Source: Dehalobacterium formicoaceticum
Lineage (GTDB): Bacteria > Bacillota > Dehalobacteriia > Dehalobacteriales > Dehalobacteriaceae
Assembly (NCBI RefSeq): GCF_002224645.1
Contig: NZ_CP022121.1
Location: 558,001-622,000 of the forward strand
Reading direction: 5' to 3'
DNA: 64,000 bases
Both the position numbers and the translations under genes were made by a program. The notes under the pieces are model-generated. The model searched no databases and had not been told where the DNA came from. It saw only the letters and a program-made list of their open reading frames with translations. Of the stretch, positions 16,808 to 27,178 are shown one piece after another (positions within the stretch are counted from its first letter, which is position 1; every line of letters starts with the position of its first letter).

Positions 16808-18393
16808 GCAACGTCCTCCTTTGCTTTTGGTGTATGGGTATCAAACATGTCATCGTACATGCGAAGCTGCTGTGCTGACCGCTCTACAATCTCTTTTCCC
16901 GTTTTCGAGAGATTTGGTTGAACAACAGGCATCGCGTCACGATTCCTAGCACAAAGCACTTTAATTTTATCCGTAGTCACTTGAGCCGGATGAATTTTCT
17001 CCAGCTCCCGAATAGCTTGCTCGACTTCCGCAAATGGGACATCGTCTCGAATATATTGCAATAGCTGTATAAATTCCTTGTCTTGTTTGGTATAATATGT
17101 TTCGTATATTTCTTTTATCCTTTTAGGAGCCTGCTGCCATGCCGCACTACCGGCAAATGCACCAGGTTTTTTCCTTAGCGTATCCAAATAATGATTCAGA
17201 TCAAGCCGCCACTCGTGGTTGCCGGTTAATCGCACATGCTCCGCTACCAAGGATTCCTGATGGAAGCATCGCACCCGGGTCGCATATGCTTTAATCATGA
17301 TCGATTCACCTACCAAATGATCCGGTACTGAGTAACGATTCTGATCAACGATGATGGTGGAATATTTGTTCACCCGTCCATAAATCACGCGAGCTGCATC
17401 AAATGGTGGAAGGGTGGGCAGCAATGCGGGGCGCTCTTCTTCCAATCGTTCCTCCGCCGTCTGGCCGTTGTACTCATCATGGGACTTACGATTACGCTTA
17501 GTGCACACATCCTGCAAATATTGATTTGCCTCCTCCAGGGATTCAAATTCGTCCCGAAAAGCGAAGGCTTTTCGGCGAACGACCTCGACGCTTCGCTCCA
17601 CATGACCTTTTTCGTTGCCCTTGCGAATATTGCAAAACCGATACTGAAAACCATAGTAGAGCGACAATTGAAGCAATCCTTGCGTCGGCTCCTTCTCCGT
17701 TCCAATAAACCTTTTCACCGCGACTTTCATGTTATCGTACACCATGGTACGATACACTTGGCCGATATGCTGGAAAAACAGGGCGTGTGCTTCCTGAAAA
17801 CACTCTGTTGTTTGTTTGGTGAACAGATAAGCAAAGCGATAGTTCCCGTAAGCCGTTGTGAATACGGCCATCTGAAAAACTTGAAATTTTCCATTAATTT
17901 TTAGTTTAACCTCACCCCAATCAAATTCGCAAATGTCTCCAAGTTCATACAGAGCCTTAATAAACGCTTCCTTTGGTTTCCGTTCCAAGCTTCTAATGGT
18001 TCGAAGAACGGTACTGTAACTTAGTTGAGTACCCTCGGCTTCCAGTGCTTCAAAGATATCAATGGCTTTTTTTTGCTGCTTGTGCCGCCCCTGATTTCGC
18101 TTAGTTTCATTCTCGTCAAGATAGAACTGGATCCTGTTCACAACCTCGTCAGTCATTTTTCTTTTGGGTCGAATGCCCACAGTATACTTGGGGGCAGAAG
18201 TGAGGGTGTCGACTAGTGCCTGGATATCTGCCGACCCGCTCGACAATAATTGCTGTCTCCCTTCCTCATATTGTCCAATGTACTTTCCTACGGTGTCCCG
18301 ATTGATCCCTGTTATTTTCGCAATTTCCCGGCGCGATTTCCCTTCATGAATATGCATCATTAAAATTTGTTGCTTGATGTTCATTGTGATCAT
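16804..18393 (-). CDS. istA: IS21-family transposase IstA (copy B)
   Basis: 529 residues, identical in protein sequence to copy A at 225-1814. It has an N-terminal helix-turn-helix and a DDE integrase core (CEFDWGEV, MVYDNMKVA, KGHVERSVEV). About 100 bases lie between its start and the right IS end. Confidence 0.95.
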   Translation of the reverse strand: MITMNIKQQILMMHIHEGKSRREIAKITGINRDTVGKYIGQYEEGRQQLLSSGSADIQALVDTLTSAPKYTVGIRPKRKMTDEVVNRIQFYLDENETKRNQGRHKQQKKAIDIFEALEAEGTQLSYSTVLRTIRSLERKPKEAFIKALYELGDICEFDWGEVKLKINGKFQVFQMAVFTTAYGNYRFAYLFTKQTTECFQEAHALFFQHIGQVYRTMVYDNMKVAVKRFIGTEKEPTQGLLQLSLYYGFQYRFCNIRKGNEKGHVERSVEVVRRKAFAFRDEFESLEEANQYLQDVCTKRNRKSHDEYNGQTAEERLEEERPALLPTLPPFDAARVIYGRVNKYSTIIVDQNRYSVPDHLVGESIMIKAYATRVRCFHQESLVAEHVRLTGNHEWRLDLNHYLDTLRKKPGAFAGSAAWQQAPKRIKEIYETYYTKQDKEFIQLLQYIRDDVPFAEVEQAIRELEKIHPAQVTTDKIKVLCARNRDAMPVVQPNLSKTGKEIVERSAQQLRMYDDMFDTHTPKAKEDVA

Positions 18394-18495
18394 CTCTCCC
18401 AGCCCCTACCTGTTGAATTTCCTCTCAAGTAGGTTAATCTATTGTGGCCGGTTTTTCAATGACTACGGTGGCCTACTATTAGATTACCATAGACA

Positions 18496-18501
18496 TTCCC
18501 C
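18496..18501 (+). repeat. 6-bp target duplication of IS21 copy B, right
   Basis: TTCCCC directly after the IS terminus ATAGACA at 18495, matching 15818-15823. Confidence 0.95.
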
Positions 18502-19506
18502 AGAGTTATCAAAAAGGTTGTATCCTTCAGTGACGATCCTGGAAACCTTCCGAATACCTGTTTTCCCTTTGATGTCAAATTCTATTGTTGCAGTCGGATT
18601 GCCCTTAGAGAGGTTGATGCTCTGAATATAGATATAGCCCTCAGTTGCAGTGCTCCCTGAAACAGAGATCCCCTTTACGGCGATTTTTTTAACGAGCTTT
18701 TTGTTGTAAGCTTCAAGGGCATCGAGGCGATAAATCATATTGTAGACACTGTCCGCCCGATGCGTTGCTGAATACCGCAGTGTTGCCAAAGGAGTGAACT
18801 CTTTCAGTCTTTCTTTGGTTGCTGCACCTTCTACTGACTGTGGCTCATCGATTATCAGAATCGGATTCGTTTTAGCTAAAATATCAATTGGACGGCGGGA
18901 ACGAAAATCATCGAGTTTCATATAAATACGCCTTGCGTCTTTTCCTCTGGCATTGAACGCTTGGCTGTTGATAATCATGGCGTTAATTGAACTATCAGAT
19001 GCAAACCGATCGAGTTCAGTTAGCTGGGCAGAGTTATAAATAAAGTAGCGGATCTTTTTACCGTAATCTTCAGCAAAATGATCCTCTGTCATTTGAAATG
19101 ACTTGTAAACACCTTCACGTATGGCAACACTAGGGACGACAATGATAAATTTACTCCATCCATAACGCTTATTCAGTTCGTACATTGTCTTGATATAGGT
19201 ATAAGTTTTACCTACACCGGTTTCCATTTCAACGGTCAAGTTATAACGCCCATCAAGTGATTCTGATGGCTTGATTTGCCCCGATCTCTGTATATTACGG
19301 ATATTCTCAAGAATTTTATCGTCGCCAATAACCACTGGTGCATTATTGAAACCAGTAAAGCTACGAGCATCTTCCAGGCCGATTTGTCCTAATCCTGGAT
19401 CTATCATATAGGTCGGTGAGTGAAATGGCTGACCATTAAACACTTCACAAATCGCATTTGCAGCATCAGACTGAAATTTTTGATGCCTGAATTGTAATCT
19501 CATCAT
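18496..19506 (-). pseudogene. res: Type III restriction subunit Res, N-terminal part (split by IS21)
   Basis: The first 337 codons of Res. They contain the translocase motifs MQTGVGKT-like ETGVGKTYTYIKT (Walker A, about residue 93), IDEPQSVEG (DEAD-like box II, about 218) and RYSATHRADSVYN (motif III). Reading into the IS adds only three residues before a stop. The start lies 8 bases after the mod stop; the two are one transcription unit. The type III Res-Mod complex uses ATP to cut unmodified DNA; the cutting domain is in the separated C-terminal part. Confidence 0.93.
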
Positions 19507-19514
19507 CGCACCCC

Positions 19515-21449
19515 CTAAATCACTCTTACAGTGGTATTTGGTGCGAGAAGCTTGAATATCTCGACCACATTTATTTTCTCTGGCGAACTGGTAAAGCTGC
19601 TGTCACGGAACACCACACGAAGAGGCTGACGACTAGCAATCTCTCGGATAACCTTCTCAGTAATACGCTCCTCAAAACAAGCTATTAAGTCACCTTCGTT
19701 ATACGTGTGAACTGTGAAGCCCTCTATCTTTTCATGAGTGTGAGGTAATGAAAGAGGAAGTCCCCAGTCAAGGAGACACCCAAACAGAAGATCCATATCC
19801 GTTCGATCTTCCTTAATGTTTGACTGCAGCATTGAAATCATGTCCTGTGTGTAGTCGCCTGCAGCATAGTAAACATCATTCATGTTTGTGTCGTCGAGTT
19901 TTAGGACACGGAAACCAATATCGAGATTCAACGCAGTCAACCCCGCCTCAGCTTTGATTTTATCACCGGCACGGCGGATACGTTCTTTACCAATTTCACA
20001 AATTGTGGTGAACTCGCTATCTTCGACAGGTTCTGGTAATTGAACCATTACAAATTTTCTTTTACCACCATCATCGTAATTTTGTAACATTACCGCATGT
20101 GCAGTACTGGCGGAACCGGAAAAGAAATCTAACACTAAACAATTTTTATCTCCAACAATATCAAGGAATTGGCGAATCATTTTTGTTGGTTTCTTCCCAG
20201 CCCGAAAATCGACGCCTCCCTCATGCCTTATATTTCCAAAATCCCCGCTCATATCGTAAAAGTTTACGATTGGCTTATATTTTCGAGAACTACCGGCATT
20301 TAACTCTTCTACTCGTGTCAACGGAACACCCGAATAGAACTGGCCTTTTGTCGCACTCTCTTTTTTAGGGCCGGTAAAGTAACGATACCCTATCCCATCT
20401 TCGCCAATACCCTCAACTTTATATAGGCATCCAATACCATCTATATCTTTTCTGGTACCGAGATATTTATCAAAAAACTTTCCAGATGTGTTGCCCGTTA
20501 ATACACTCCCTGATGCCCATGTGTCTTTTAGCAGTCCAATTCTACCTTCTGAATGTTGAATTATACGATATTGTCCGGGTTTGAAAATTGTGACAGTTTT
20601 ACCTCCGAGAACAATCGTTTCTCCTTGTGCGTCCTCAACAATCTCGTTTCTAAACTTGCCTACGTCATACTCTTCAAATGGTTTATTAGGTACAAAATCG
20701 CTTTTAGATTTAGCGTAAACCAAAACCTGTTCGATTAGTTTTTGAAAATCATCTTTCTCATTTAGAGACTTGCTTGCATACCTTACTTGAATATAGAACA
20801 CATCAATCAAATTTTCCGAACCAAAAACTTCATCGCATATTTTTCTAAGGTTATGTGCTTCGTTATCATCAATGGAAACGAAAATCACACCATCGTTCGA
20901 CATTAAATTTCGTGAAAGCAGAAGTGTTGGGTAAATTGAAGAACACCAAGCTGAGTGATACCGTGGGTTAGCCGTGTTGTTTTCCTTAAAATTCCGTAAT
21001 CCGTCATCATCATACACTTCTACAGCTTCTTCATATTCATCTTCAGTCATAATATGTTTATCACGATATATGAAACTATCCTTCCCTGTATTGTATGGTG
21101 GGTCAATATAGATCATCTTCACCTTGCCAAGGTAGCTTTCTTGCAACAATTTCAGCACATCAAGGTTGTCGCCCTCTATGTAAAGATTCTCGGTTGTGTC
21201 CCAATCTTTGCTCTCTTCCATGCAAGGTCGGAGTGTTTTGCGTATAGGTCTACCGGTCTCGGCAATGGCAGCTCGCTTTCCCACCCATGTAAACTCATAG
21301 GCTTCATCTCCAAAAATATCCTCGCCAAGCATGGTGCGCAACAGGTCAATATTGACCTTTCCCTCGGTAACCGCACCGGGAAAAAGCTCGGCAATCTTCG
21401 CAACATTCTCGGCGGTAAGGTTTGGGGTTTCGAATTTCATTTTATCCAT
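19515..21449 (-). CDS. mod: Type III DNA adenine methyltransferase Mod
   Basis: A 644-residue N6-adenine methyltransferase. The catalytic motif IV is MIYIDPPYNTGKDSF (about residue 113) and the AdoMet-binding motif I is LVLDFFSGSASTAHAVM (about 443). Motif IV before motif I is the beta-class order typical of type III Mod. The variable region between them (about 215-400) would hold target recognition. The start ATG at 21449 follows AGGAGGATAATTG. It methylates host DNA and guides Res. It is intact while Res is split, so the locus may now act as a solitary methylase. Confidence 0.95.
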   Translation of the reverse strand: MDKMKFETPNLTAENVAKIAELFPGAVTEGKVNIDLLRTMLGEDIFGDEAYEFTWVGKRAAIAETGRPIRKTLRPCMEESKDWDTTENLYIEGDNLDVLKLLQESYLGKVKMIYIDPPYNTGKDSFIYRDKHIMTEDEYEEAVEVYDDDGLRNFKENNTANPRYHSAWCSSIYPTLLLSRNLMSNDGVIFVSIDDNEAHNLRKICDEVFGSENLIDVFYIQVRYASKSLNEKDDFQKLIEQVLVYAKSKSDFVPNKPFEEYDVGKFRNEIVEDAQGETIVLGGKTVTIFKPGQYRIIQHSEGRIGLLKDTWASGSVLTGNTSGKFFDKYLGTRKDIDGIGCLYKVEGIGEDGIGYRYFTGPKKESATKGQFYSGVPLTRVEELNAGSSRKYKPIVNFYDMSGDFGNIRHEGGVDFRAGKKPTKMIRQFLDIVGDKNCLVLDFFSGSASTAHAVMLQNYDDGGKRKFVMVQLPEPVEDSEFTTICEIGKERIRRAGDKIKAEAGLTALNLDIGFRVLKLDDTNMNDVYYAAGDYTQDMISMLQSNIKEDRTDMDLLFGCLLDWGLPLSLPHTHEKIEGFTVHTYNEGDLIACFEERITEKVIREIASRQPLRVVFRDSSFTSSPEKINVVEIFKLLAPNTTVRVI

Positions 21450-21541
21450 ATCAATTATCCTCCTATTTGTGGCAGTTTCTCAATGATCGGTTGAGCCAAG
21501 TTCCAAACAACCGTGGCGTAACCTGATATATTTGCAAGAGT

Positions 21542-21937
21542 TTATGCATCTTTGATTGTTTTCTTTATCCTGCCCATAACCTTGGTATAGACTGATTTCG
21601 CTTCGGCTTGATTTTTTGCCTTGGCGATGGTTAATACCTCGGCAATTATCTCAATTAACACATCTTGCTGCTCATTGCTCTTGCTGATAAGGTCAACAAG
21701 TGTATAGAGGTTAGTCGTGTTCTGCTCAATGGCGCGGAGACTTCGGATTGTTTCTTCACGATAGGCAGCTTCTGCTGCTTCTTTTCGTTCGCGTTCTCTT
21801 TGGACATCTCGCAGTGACCGCTCCATTTCACGTTGATTTACAGCAATCGAGTCAACCACAGAATTAGCAAGGTGATTTGTTGTTGACAAATCTATTCTCG
21901 GCATATTTGCCGGATCAAACTTCAATCCATCACTCAT
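21542..21937 (-). CDS. Small coiled-coil protein of the restriction locus
   Basis: A 131-residue, highly charged, mostly helical protein. A long heptad-like stretch spans about residues 35-115 (MERSLRDVQRERERKEAAEA). No family is recognised. The start ATG at 21937 overlaps the end of the DUF4391 gene by 4 bases and follows GGAGGAACTACA. A gap of about 90 bases separates it from mod. Its fixed place between helicase, DUF4391 and mod suggests a structural or adaptor role in the complex, which is inference. Confidence 0.6.
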   Translation of the reverse strand: MSDGLKFDPANMPRIDLSTTNHLANSVVDSIAVNQREMERSLRDVQRERERKEAAEAAYREETIRSLRAIEQNTTNLYTLVDLISKSNEQQDVLIEIIAEVLTIAKAKNQAEAKSVYTKVMGRIKKTIKDA

Positions 21938-22545
21938 TGTAGTTCCTCCAGTTTTTTATTAAGTCGTTTCAACTCCCCATTCAACTCAACTTGTTTATTA
22001 AACTGCTTTTCCCGCACTATTTTCTTTTCCAGTCCAGCAATCTCGCGTTCAAGTTTTTGCCGTAGTTTGTCTTTTTCAACCGCTTCGGCTATATCTCCCT
22101 CTGTATCTAATCTTCCGCCAGCTATATGGCGTGCAAGATTTTCATAAACGGTATCTAGATTTAATCCGTCAAGCTTTAGCGTGCTTCCATCAATTCGAAA
22201 CCAGTCAGAGTTGTAGTATGTACCTGATGCTTCGATCCAAGTTTGAGCAACATTTTCAAAAGTCAGCACGAATAAAATTTTGTATGGGATTGCCTTATTT
22301 ATAGCCGTCAAAACACGTTTATCCAAGCCGCGCTGCCGCAAGGAAATTTCAAATACTTGTATTTCTTTAACATCCTCACCGGGAGCCAAGCCCACTGTTG
22401 TATCAGAAAGTTTATTTCTCCAGATAATCGATTCAATTTGATTTTTTATAATGTCGCGCAACTGGGTAGTCATTGTTGTGTTAGCATAAATTTTTTCCTT
22501 TGCCACACGCCGGTTGACTTCAGTTGAACGGGGTAATCCTAACAT
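21934..22545 (-). CDS. DUF4391-like protein
   Basis: A 203-residue protein resembling DUF4391 proteins that accompany type III-like restriction and helicase loci. The first ~150 residues contain VFEISLRQRGLDKRVLTAIN and IPYKILFVLTFEN, typical of that family. The C-terminal ~45 residues form a coiled coil (EREIAGLEKKIVREKQF). It lies 4 bases after the helicase gene and overlaps the next gene, so it is co-translated within the operon. The biochemical role is unknown. Confidence 0.75.
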   Translation of the reverse strand: MLGLPRSTEVNRRVAKEKIYANTTMTTQLRDIIKNQIESIIWRNKLSDTTVGLAPGEDVKEIQVFEISLRQRGLDKRVLTAINKAIPYKILFVLTFENVAQTWIEASGTYYNSDWFRIDGSTLKLDGLNLDTVYENLARHIAGGRLDTEGDIAEAVEKDKLRQKLEREIAGLEKKIVREKQFNKQVELNGELKRLNKKLEELQ

Positions 22546-22549
22546 ATCT

Positions 22550-25500
22550 TCACCTCACCACCAGGAAGCAAATCATTTCAAAGTCATCCAGACCGCTTAT
22601 CTTGTTATTTAAGGCAGAGGTGCCGCCTATATTAAAAAGACTGTCAATGTCGTTTTCCTCTTTCACTTCAATGATGGATGTTATTGCATCTGTAAGAAGG
22701 GTTGAGATACTTTGCATATCCCGGCCATCTTTTGTCTCAGTATTAAACTCACGGCAAACATCCATTACCGGGGTGTTTATTCCTTTGCACAGTGACCTGA
22801 ATTTATCGAGAAGATCCTTAGGGGAAAGATGATCACAGATAACTTCCCCACCCGTTCCCACATAAACCATATAAAATGGGTGAAGTCGGTTTTGCATGTC
22901 TATATTTACACTGTTATTCAGGTTCTTGAGAACAAACACGACTCCAGGAGGGCAATCCTCTGAAGCGGGAACCACAGCATGAAGTCCGTAGGGGATCGTA
23001 TCCATGTCGCCGTTTTGCTTTACATATTCAAGTAGATCGAGCCGGAATTCATTCAAACCCAAGTCCATAATGGATATCCCTGATTGCATATCTTCGATAT
23101 CCACAACTTCTTCCTGAAGTCGTTTAAGTTGTGCTTTGCGGTATTCGAGATCGCCCTTTTCTTCTGCATTGATTAGATCATCATCGCCAGTGGCTGTCAT
23201 GATCGAAATGCGCATCCTGGTTTCAACTCGCCCTTTAAGAGAGAGATACTCATCCAGATCCACATCCGGCCAGAAATTAACAAGTTGAATTACAGCATTA
23301 TGGCTGCCTATTCGATCGATTCGTCCAAAGCGCTGGATAATGCGAACTGGATTCCAATGAATGTCATAATTAACACAGTAATCACAGTCTTGGAGGTTCT
23401 GGCCTTCTGAAATACAATCTGTTGCAATCAAAACGGAAATATCATCTCGATTGTTTGGCATCAACAAGTTCTTATCCTTAGAAATCGGCGAAAACAATGT
23501 CAGCACATCATTCATGGACGCTTTTTGGCCCTTTATGGTGGTCCTGCCTTCTACACTTCCCGTAATTATTGCTGAGTCCAAGCCAAACTGAGACTTTACG
23601 AAAGCGCTTACGTTTTTGTAAAGATACTCGGCTGTATCGGAGAAAGCTGAAAAAATCAGGATTTTTTGATTCCCTTCGTTAATTGGATTATTTAGTTTGC
23701 TCTCAATCAACCCTAAAAGAGTTTGGAGCTTGGTATCATGTTCAGGTGTGATATCATCTATCATGATTTTAAGAAGTCCTAGCGTTTCAGCATCTTCGGC
23801 GAGCCTATCTCGCCAAGACTTGTAATCCATATCCGCTAGATCAATTTTATACTATGTTCAGCCGCGAAATACTCTGTATTGCGGTCATCATCATCGAAAT
23901 CAACATCATCACCAACAAGTTCGCGCCCTTTGATAACTGAGCCACCCCCTGATGTGAACGCATCGATTTCATCAATTGTATCGTCAATGAGCTTCTTAAC
24001 GCGACCTAAGGTCAATCGAAAGGACTCCACAGAGCTTTCAAGTCGTTTTAAGAGGTTAATGCTCATCAAACGGCGTATTCCCATTTCTCGCCCTGCACGG
24101 TTTATATTAATCGACGTGTCGACATACTTGCCCAATTGGCTCGGGAAGATGAAGTCGGTTGGTATATATACCGAGAGGTTTAGTCTCATCAATTGCTCAT
24201 AAATCTCACTGTAGTTGATTGTTCCTTCCAAGTTGCTGAGGCGCGGACGAAGAGAAAGAGGCTTTAATCGTTCCGGAAAAGAACCAATCTCATTCATGTT
24301 GTAATATTTCTCGATGTGTTTACGAGAACGAGCAATGGTTACGCTGTCAAGCACTTCAAAAAAGTCAAAATCCAGAGATTTTAGGAGCATCTCCGTAGTT
24401 CGTTCGCCATCATTCTGTTTATTCCAATAGTTAAATACCTTCTGTGCATTTCGAAATATCTCATCAATCGGTCGTTTCGTTCCAAGCTTGTCATTAATAA
24501 GGCTTGGATTACCTTCGTAAGCCAGTTCAAGCTGATTTCTCAGGTCAATAAAGCGGTTGTTGACCGGGGTTGCTGAAAGCATGAGGACCTTTGTCTTAAC
24601 GCCGGCACGAATGACACGGTTCATAAGTCGAAGGTAGCGATTTTCACGTCGATCATCACCATAGACCTCTCCGCCGTTTCTGAAGTTATGAGATTCATCG
24701 ATGACGACTAGGTCATAGTTGCCCCAGTTTAGTCTGCTCAAATCCAATCCATTTGATTTTCCTCGTTCTCTGGAGAGGTCAGTATGGTAAAGGACGTCAT
24801 ACCTTAATCGATCTGCTGCAATGGGATTATTGACATAGTTATCTTTAAAAGTATTCCAGTTATCTGACAGTTTTTTCGGGCAAAGGACAAGTACAGAGCG
24901 ATTTCGGTTCTCGTAATATTTCATGACAGCAAGTGCGGTAAATGTCTTACCAAGTCCTACGCTATCAGCGAGGATGCATCCATTGAATGTCTCGAGCTTA
25001 TTGATTATTGCAAGGGCTGCATCCTTCTGAAATGTATAAAGCTTATTCCAAATCTTGCTGTCCTTAAATCCGGTGGCTTCATTTGGCAGTACATCCTCAG
25101 AAATATCTTCCAGAAATTCATTAAAGATATTATAGATTGCAACAAAATATATAAATTCCGGAGCATTTTCGTTATAAGCAACGGTAATGCCGTCAATGAC
25201 TTGCTCAGTCACATCCTGCATCAGATTTTTGTCATTCCAAATCTGGCCAAACATGCGAACATATTCGTCTGAAAGGGGCGCAAACATCTTATTGACCGGA
25301 TTGATAATGTTGTTACCGCGTTCACACCCGATGTCAGCAGTTGTGAAACTATGGAGTGGCATATAAGTTTTGGGCTCTTCGCCAATTACATTCATAAAAC
25401 CGCTAATGTTTCCACCAGTTAAGTTTGAGCGGAATTTCACTTTCTTGCGAATCCAATCCGCACATTCGCGAGCAATCGCTTTTTGTGTCAATTCATTGCG

Positions 25501-25782
25501 TAGCTTCACTTCAAATTCAGTACCATACAGGGAGCGCTCACGATCCAGGCGAGGAATATAAAACTCCCGTTTTTCTTTTGGAGCTTTCTCGTGTAGAAAT
25601 GTCGGAGAAGTGAAAATAAAGCGCAGCTCATCAATGCCATCAAGCTGTTTCTTGAGGGCCTGGTATGCGTATATAGAAAAACATGCCGCCGCTATGGACA
25701 GCTTGTCTCCTTTTTTTATTGTAACCATCAAATCGTCTTTGACAGTTCTGCTGACGTTATCCAACAATTCCGGCATTTGCAT
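22550..25782 (-). pseudogene. PLD-domain SNF2/DEAD helicase, frameshifted
   Basis: Two adjacent reading frames (23836-25782, 648 residues; 22550-23830, 426 residues) make one helicase of about 1,078 residues. The front has a phospholipase-D-like region (about 1-180), then Walker A ILADSVGLGKTFTALAVM, DEAH box VVIDESHNF and MLSATPVNNRF. The back has ATDCISEGQNLQDC and IIQRFGRIDRIGS (helicase C motifs V-VI). The break is at the T-run 23845-23848 (A4 on the coding strand). One more A would restore ...SIKIDLADMDYKS.... Either a real -1 mutation or a sequencing error. It is the first gene of the extended restriction operon and probably a DNA translocase or helicase for the defence complex. Confidence 0.88.
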
Positions 25783-25927
25783 AATTTTCCCTCATTTCTA
25801 AGAGTATTTTGATCCTTAAATTTCGTTGTTTGATTATTCGAACGATTTTACACATTTATTAACCTTGTTTATTTCCAAGTTAAATTATAACGACAAAATT
25901 ATTCTCTCAAAGCGCATGTAATAATGC

Positions 25928-26137
25928 CTACTTTTGGGTAGGCACAATTTCCATAATGTCCCCAAAATCACAATCAAGCACTCGGCAGATCTTAACGAGC
26001 ACTTCCATGGAAACATATTCGTTATTCGAAAGTTTAGTGAGGGTGTTAGGACTGATTCCTGTAGCAAGTCGAAGATCCGTTTTTTTCATGCTTTTATCGA
26101 TCAGAAGTTTAAAGAGTTTGTTGTAGCTGACATCCAT
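25928..26137 (-). CDS. XRE-family regulator of the restriction locus
   Basis: A 69-residue Cro/CI-type DNA-binding protein. The helix-turn-helix lies at about residues 18-45 (KKTDLRLATGISPNTLTKLS). Single-domain regulators of this kind are common next to restriction operons, where they delay expression after transfer. The start ATG at 26137 follows GAGGTGTGAATT. It lies about 145 bases before the helicase start, in the same direction. Targets are not visible. Confidence 0.88.
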   Translation of the reverse strand: MDVSYNKLFKLLIDKSMKKTDLRLATGISPNTLTKLSNNEYVSMEVLVKICRVLDCDFGDIMEIVPTQK

Positions 26138-26310
26138 AAATTCACACCTCGTTTATAAGGATTACAATACATTGCCTATCCATTCGATTATATCACGTTG
26201 AATTCGCGAATGGCAGAAAAATATATAGACATTTGCGAATTTCTCTTTGAAAATCGTTTTTTCTATATAGGATTACGATTTTAGGTGTGAACATCCATTG
26301 ACAAGGCATT

Positions 26311-26340
26311 AAAAAAGCCGATCAGAAAGACTTCTGCCGG
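26311..26340 (-). terminator. Terminator after the ImmA operon
   Basis: On the minus strand GCCGGCAGAA pairs with TTCTGATCGGC around a short loop (with a small bulge) and is followed by TTTTTT. It lies 27 bases after the stop at 26367. The remainder of 26138-26310 is AT-rich upstream DNA of the XRE gene with no other feature I can name. Confidence 0.75.
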
Positions 26341-26366
26341 CATTATTGGTTTCTCGTGAGAAGCTA

Positions 26367-26636
26367 TTATTTTCGTTCCACAAACCATTTTCCAAGGTGT
26401 GTCCCGCTGATATTTGGACTTCGCTCAAAGAAAAGATAACTCTGATGACCATTGATTTGGACTGTATAACGGTCACCTTGCCCTCCAGCTTTCAGCGCAG
26501 CTGCAGGACGGACATCCAGGATCTTTTCGATGGAATATTCACGGCCATCTTCCCAGCGGAGGCGTCTTGGGAAAAGATGTCCGTCTTCGGAGAAGGAAGC
26601 AATGACGGCAACATATACTTTAGCCTGTGAAGTCAC
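26367..26636 (-). CDS. Conserved small protein of the ImmA/polY cassette
   Basis: An 89-residue protein of unknown function. The pattern RRLRWEDGREYSIEKILDVRPAA followed by GDRYTVQINGHQSYLFFE recalls small proteins encoded near Y-family polymerases (DUF6504-like), likely a beta-barrel. It overlaps the end of the ImmA gene by 4 bases. The last ~10 residues (GKWFVERK) follow a short insertion-like stretch. It is the last gene before a terminator. Confidence 0.65.
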   Translation of the reverse strand: MTSQAKVYVAVIASFSEDGHLFPRRLRWEDGREYSIEKILDVRPAAALKAGGQGDRYTVQINGHQSYLFFERSPNISGTHLGKWFVERK

Positions 26637-27178
26637 GTGTCCTCACCTCTATCCGACAGGTGTTTAAGGAAATTGCTGTTGGACTGGATAGGAGATTCGA
26701 TCTGCCAGCCTTTTCGCTTGAGAATCCGAAATTTGAAGTCAAGCAGCTCAGGAGGTACTTCCAATTCCTTGGCAACAGAGAAGAAGAAGGTGTCCTCACT
26801 GAGTAGTTCTGTGACCTCGTCATCTTCCAGCAGGTATTCGGCAGCAAACAGATTTGCTTCATACTCCATCTGGGAGGATGTATCATATAATGCAAAATCA
26901 TGGAAGGCCTTCATCTTTGCGGCTTCATGATGAAGAACAGCGTGACCGATTTCATGGGCTAGGATAATCCGTTGAATTGGCTCTGGCAAGTCGCTGTTGA
27001 TTGTGATGTGCTTTTTTCTTGATTGTCGCAGAAAGAACCCTTTGCAAGATTTCTCTGTACTGCCAAGCGGCATTACTTGAACGATGATCCCCATGGCTTC
27101 AGCCAGCTTCCAAGGATCTGGCTCATCATATTTTCGCATTATGCGGGATACTTCCCGGCAAATTATCTCTATCGACAT
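26633..27178 (-). CDS. ImmA/IrrE-family metallopeptidase
   Basis: A 181-residue zinc protease. The active site is ILAHEIGHAVLHHE (HExxH, about residue 74), with a downstream Glu in YEANLFAAEYLL. ImmA-type proteases cleave XRE repressors and so lift repression; this is established for ICEBs1 and phages. The start ATG at 27178 follows GAAGGTGATTAC. The repressor gene lies 142 bases upstream in the same direction, so protease and likely substrate are paired. Confidence 0.92.
   Translation of the reverse strand: MSIEIICREVSRIMRKYDEPDPWKLAEAMGIIVQVMPLGSTEKSCKGFFLRQSRKKHITINSDLPEPIQRIILAHEIGHAVLHHEAAKMKAFHDFALYDTSSQMEYEANLFAAEYLLEDDEVTELLSEDTFFFSVAKELEVPPELLDFKFRILKRKGWQIESPIQSNSNFLKHLSDRGEDT

Larger units (their letters stand above)
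15824..18495 (-). mobile_element. IS21-family element, copy B, complete, inside res
   Basis: A 2,672-bp element with istA and istB on the minus strand. It ends in TGT...ACA with imperfect terminal inverted repeats (left TGTATTTGTCAACTTAAAAT, right complement TGTCTATGGTAATCTAATAG). It is flanked by the 6-bp duplication TTCCCC. The part from 16580 is the same as 1-1916 as far as I can see. Transposition is therefore recent and the element is probably active. Confidence 0.96.

Noticed and set aside
1-18495. A classic composite transposon formed by the two IS21 copies
   Set aside because: Copy B has its own target duplication inside res and so arrived as a single IS. Nothing shows that the 13.9 kb between the copies moves as one unit.
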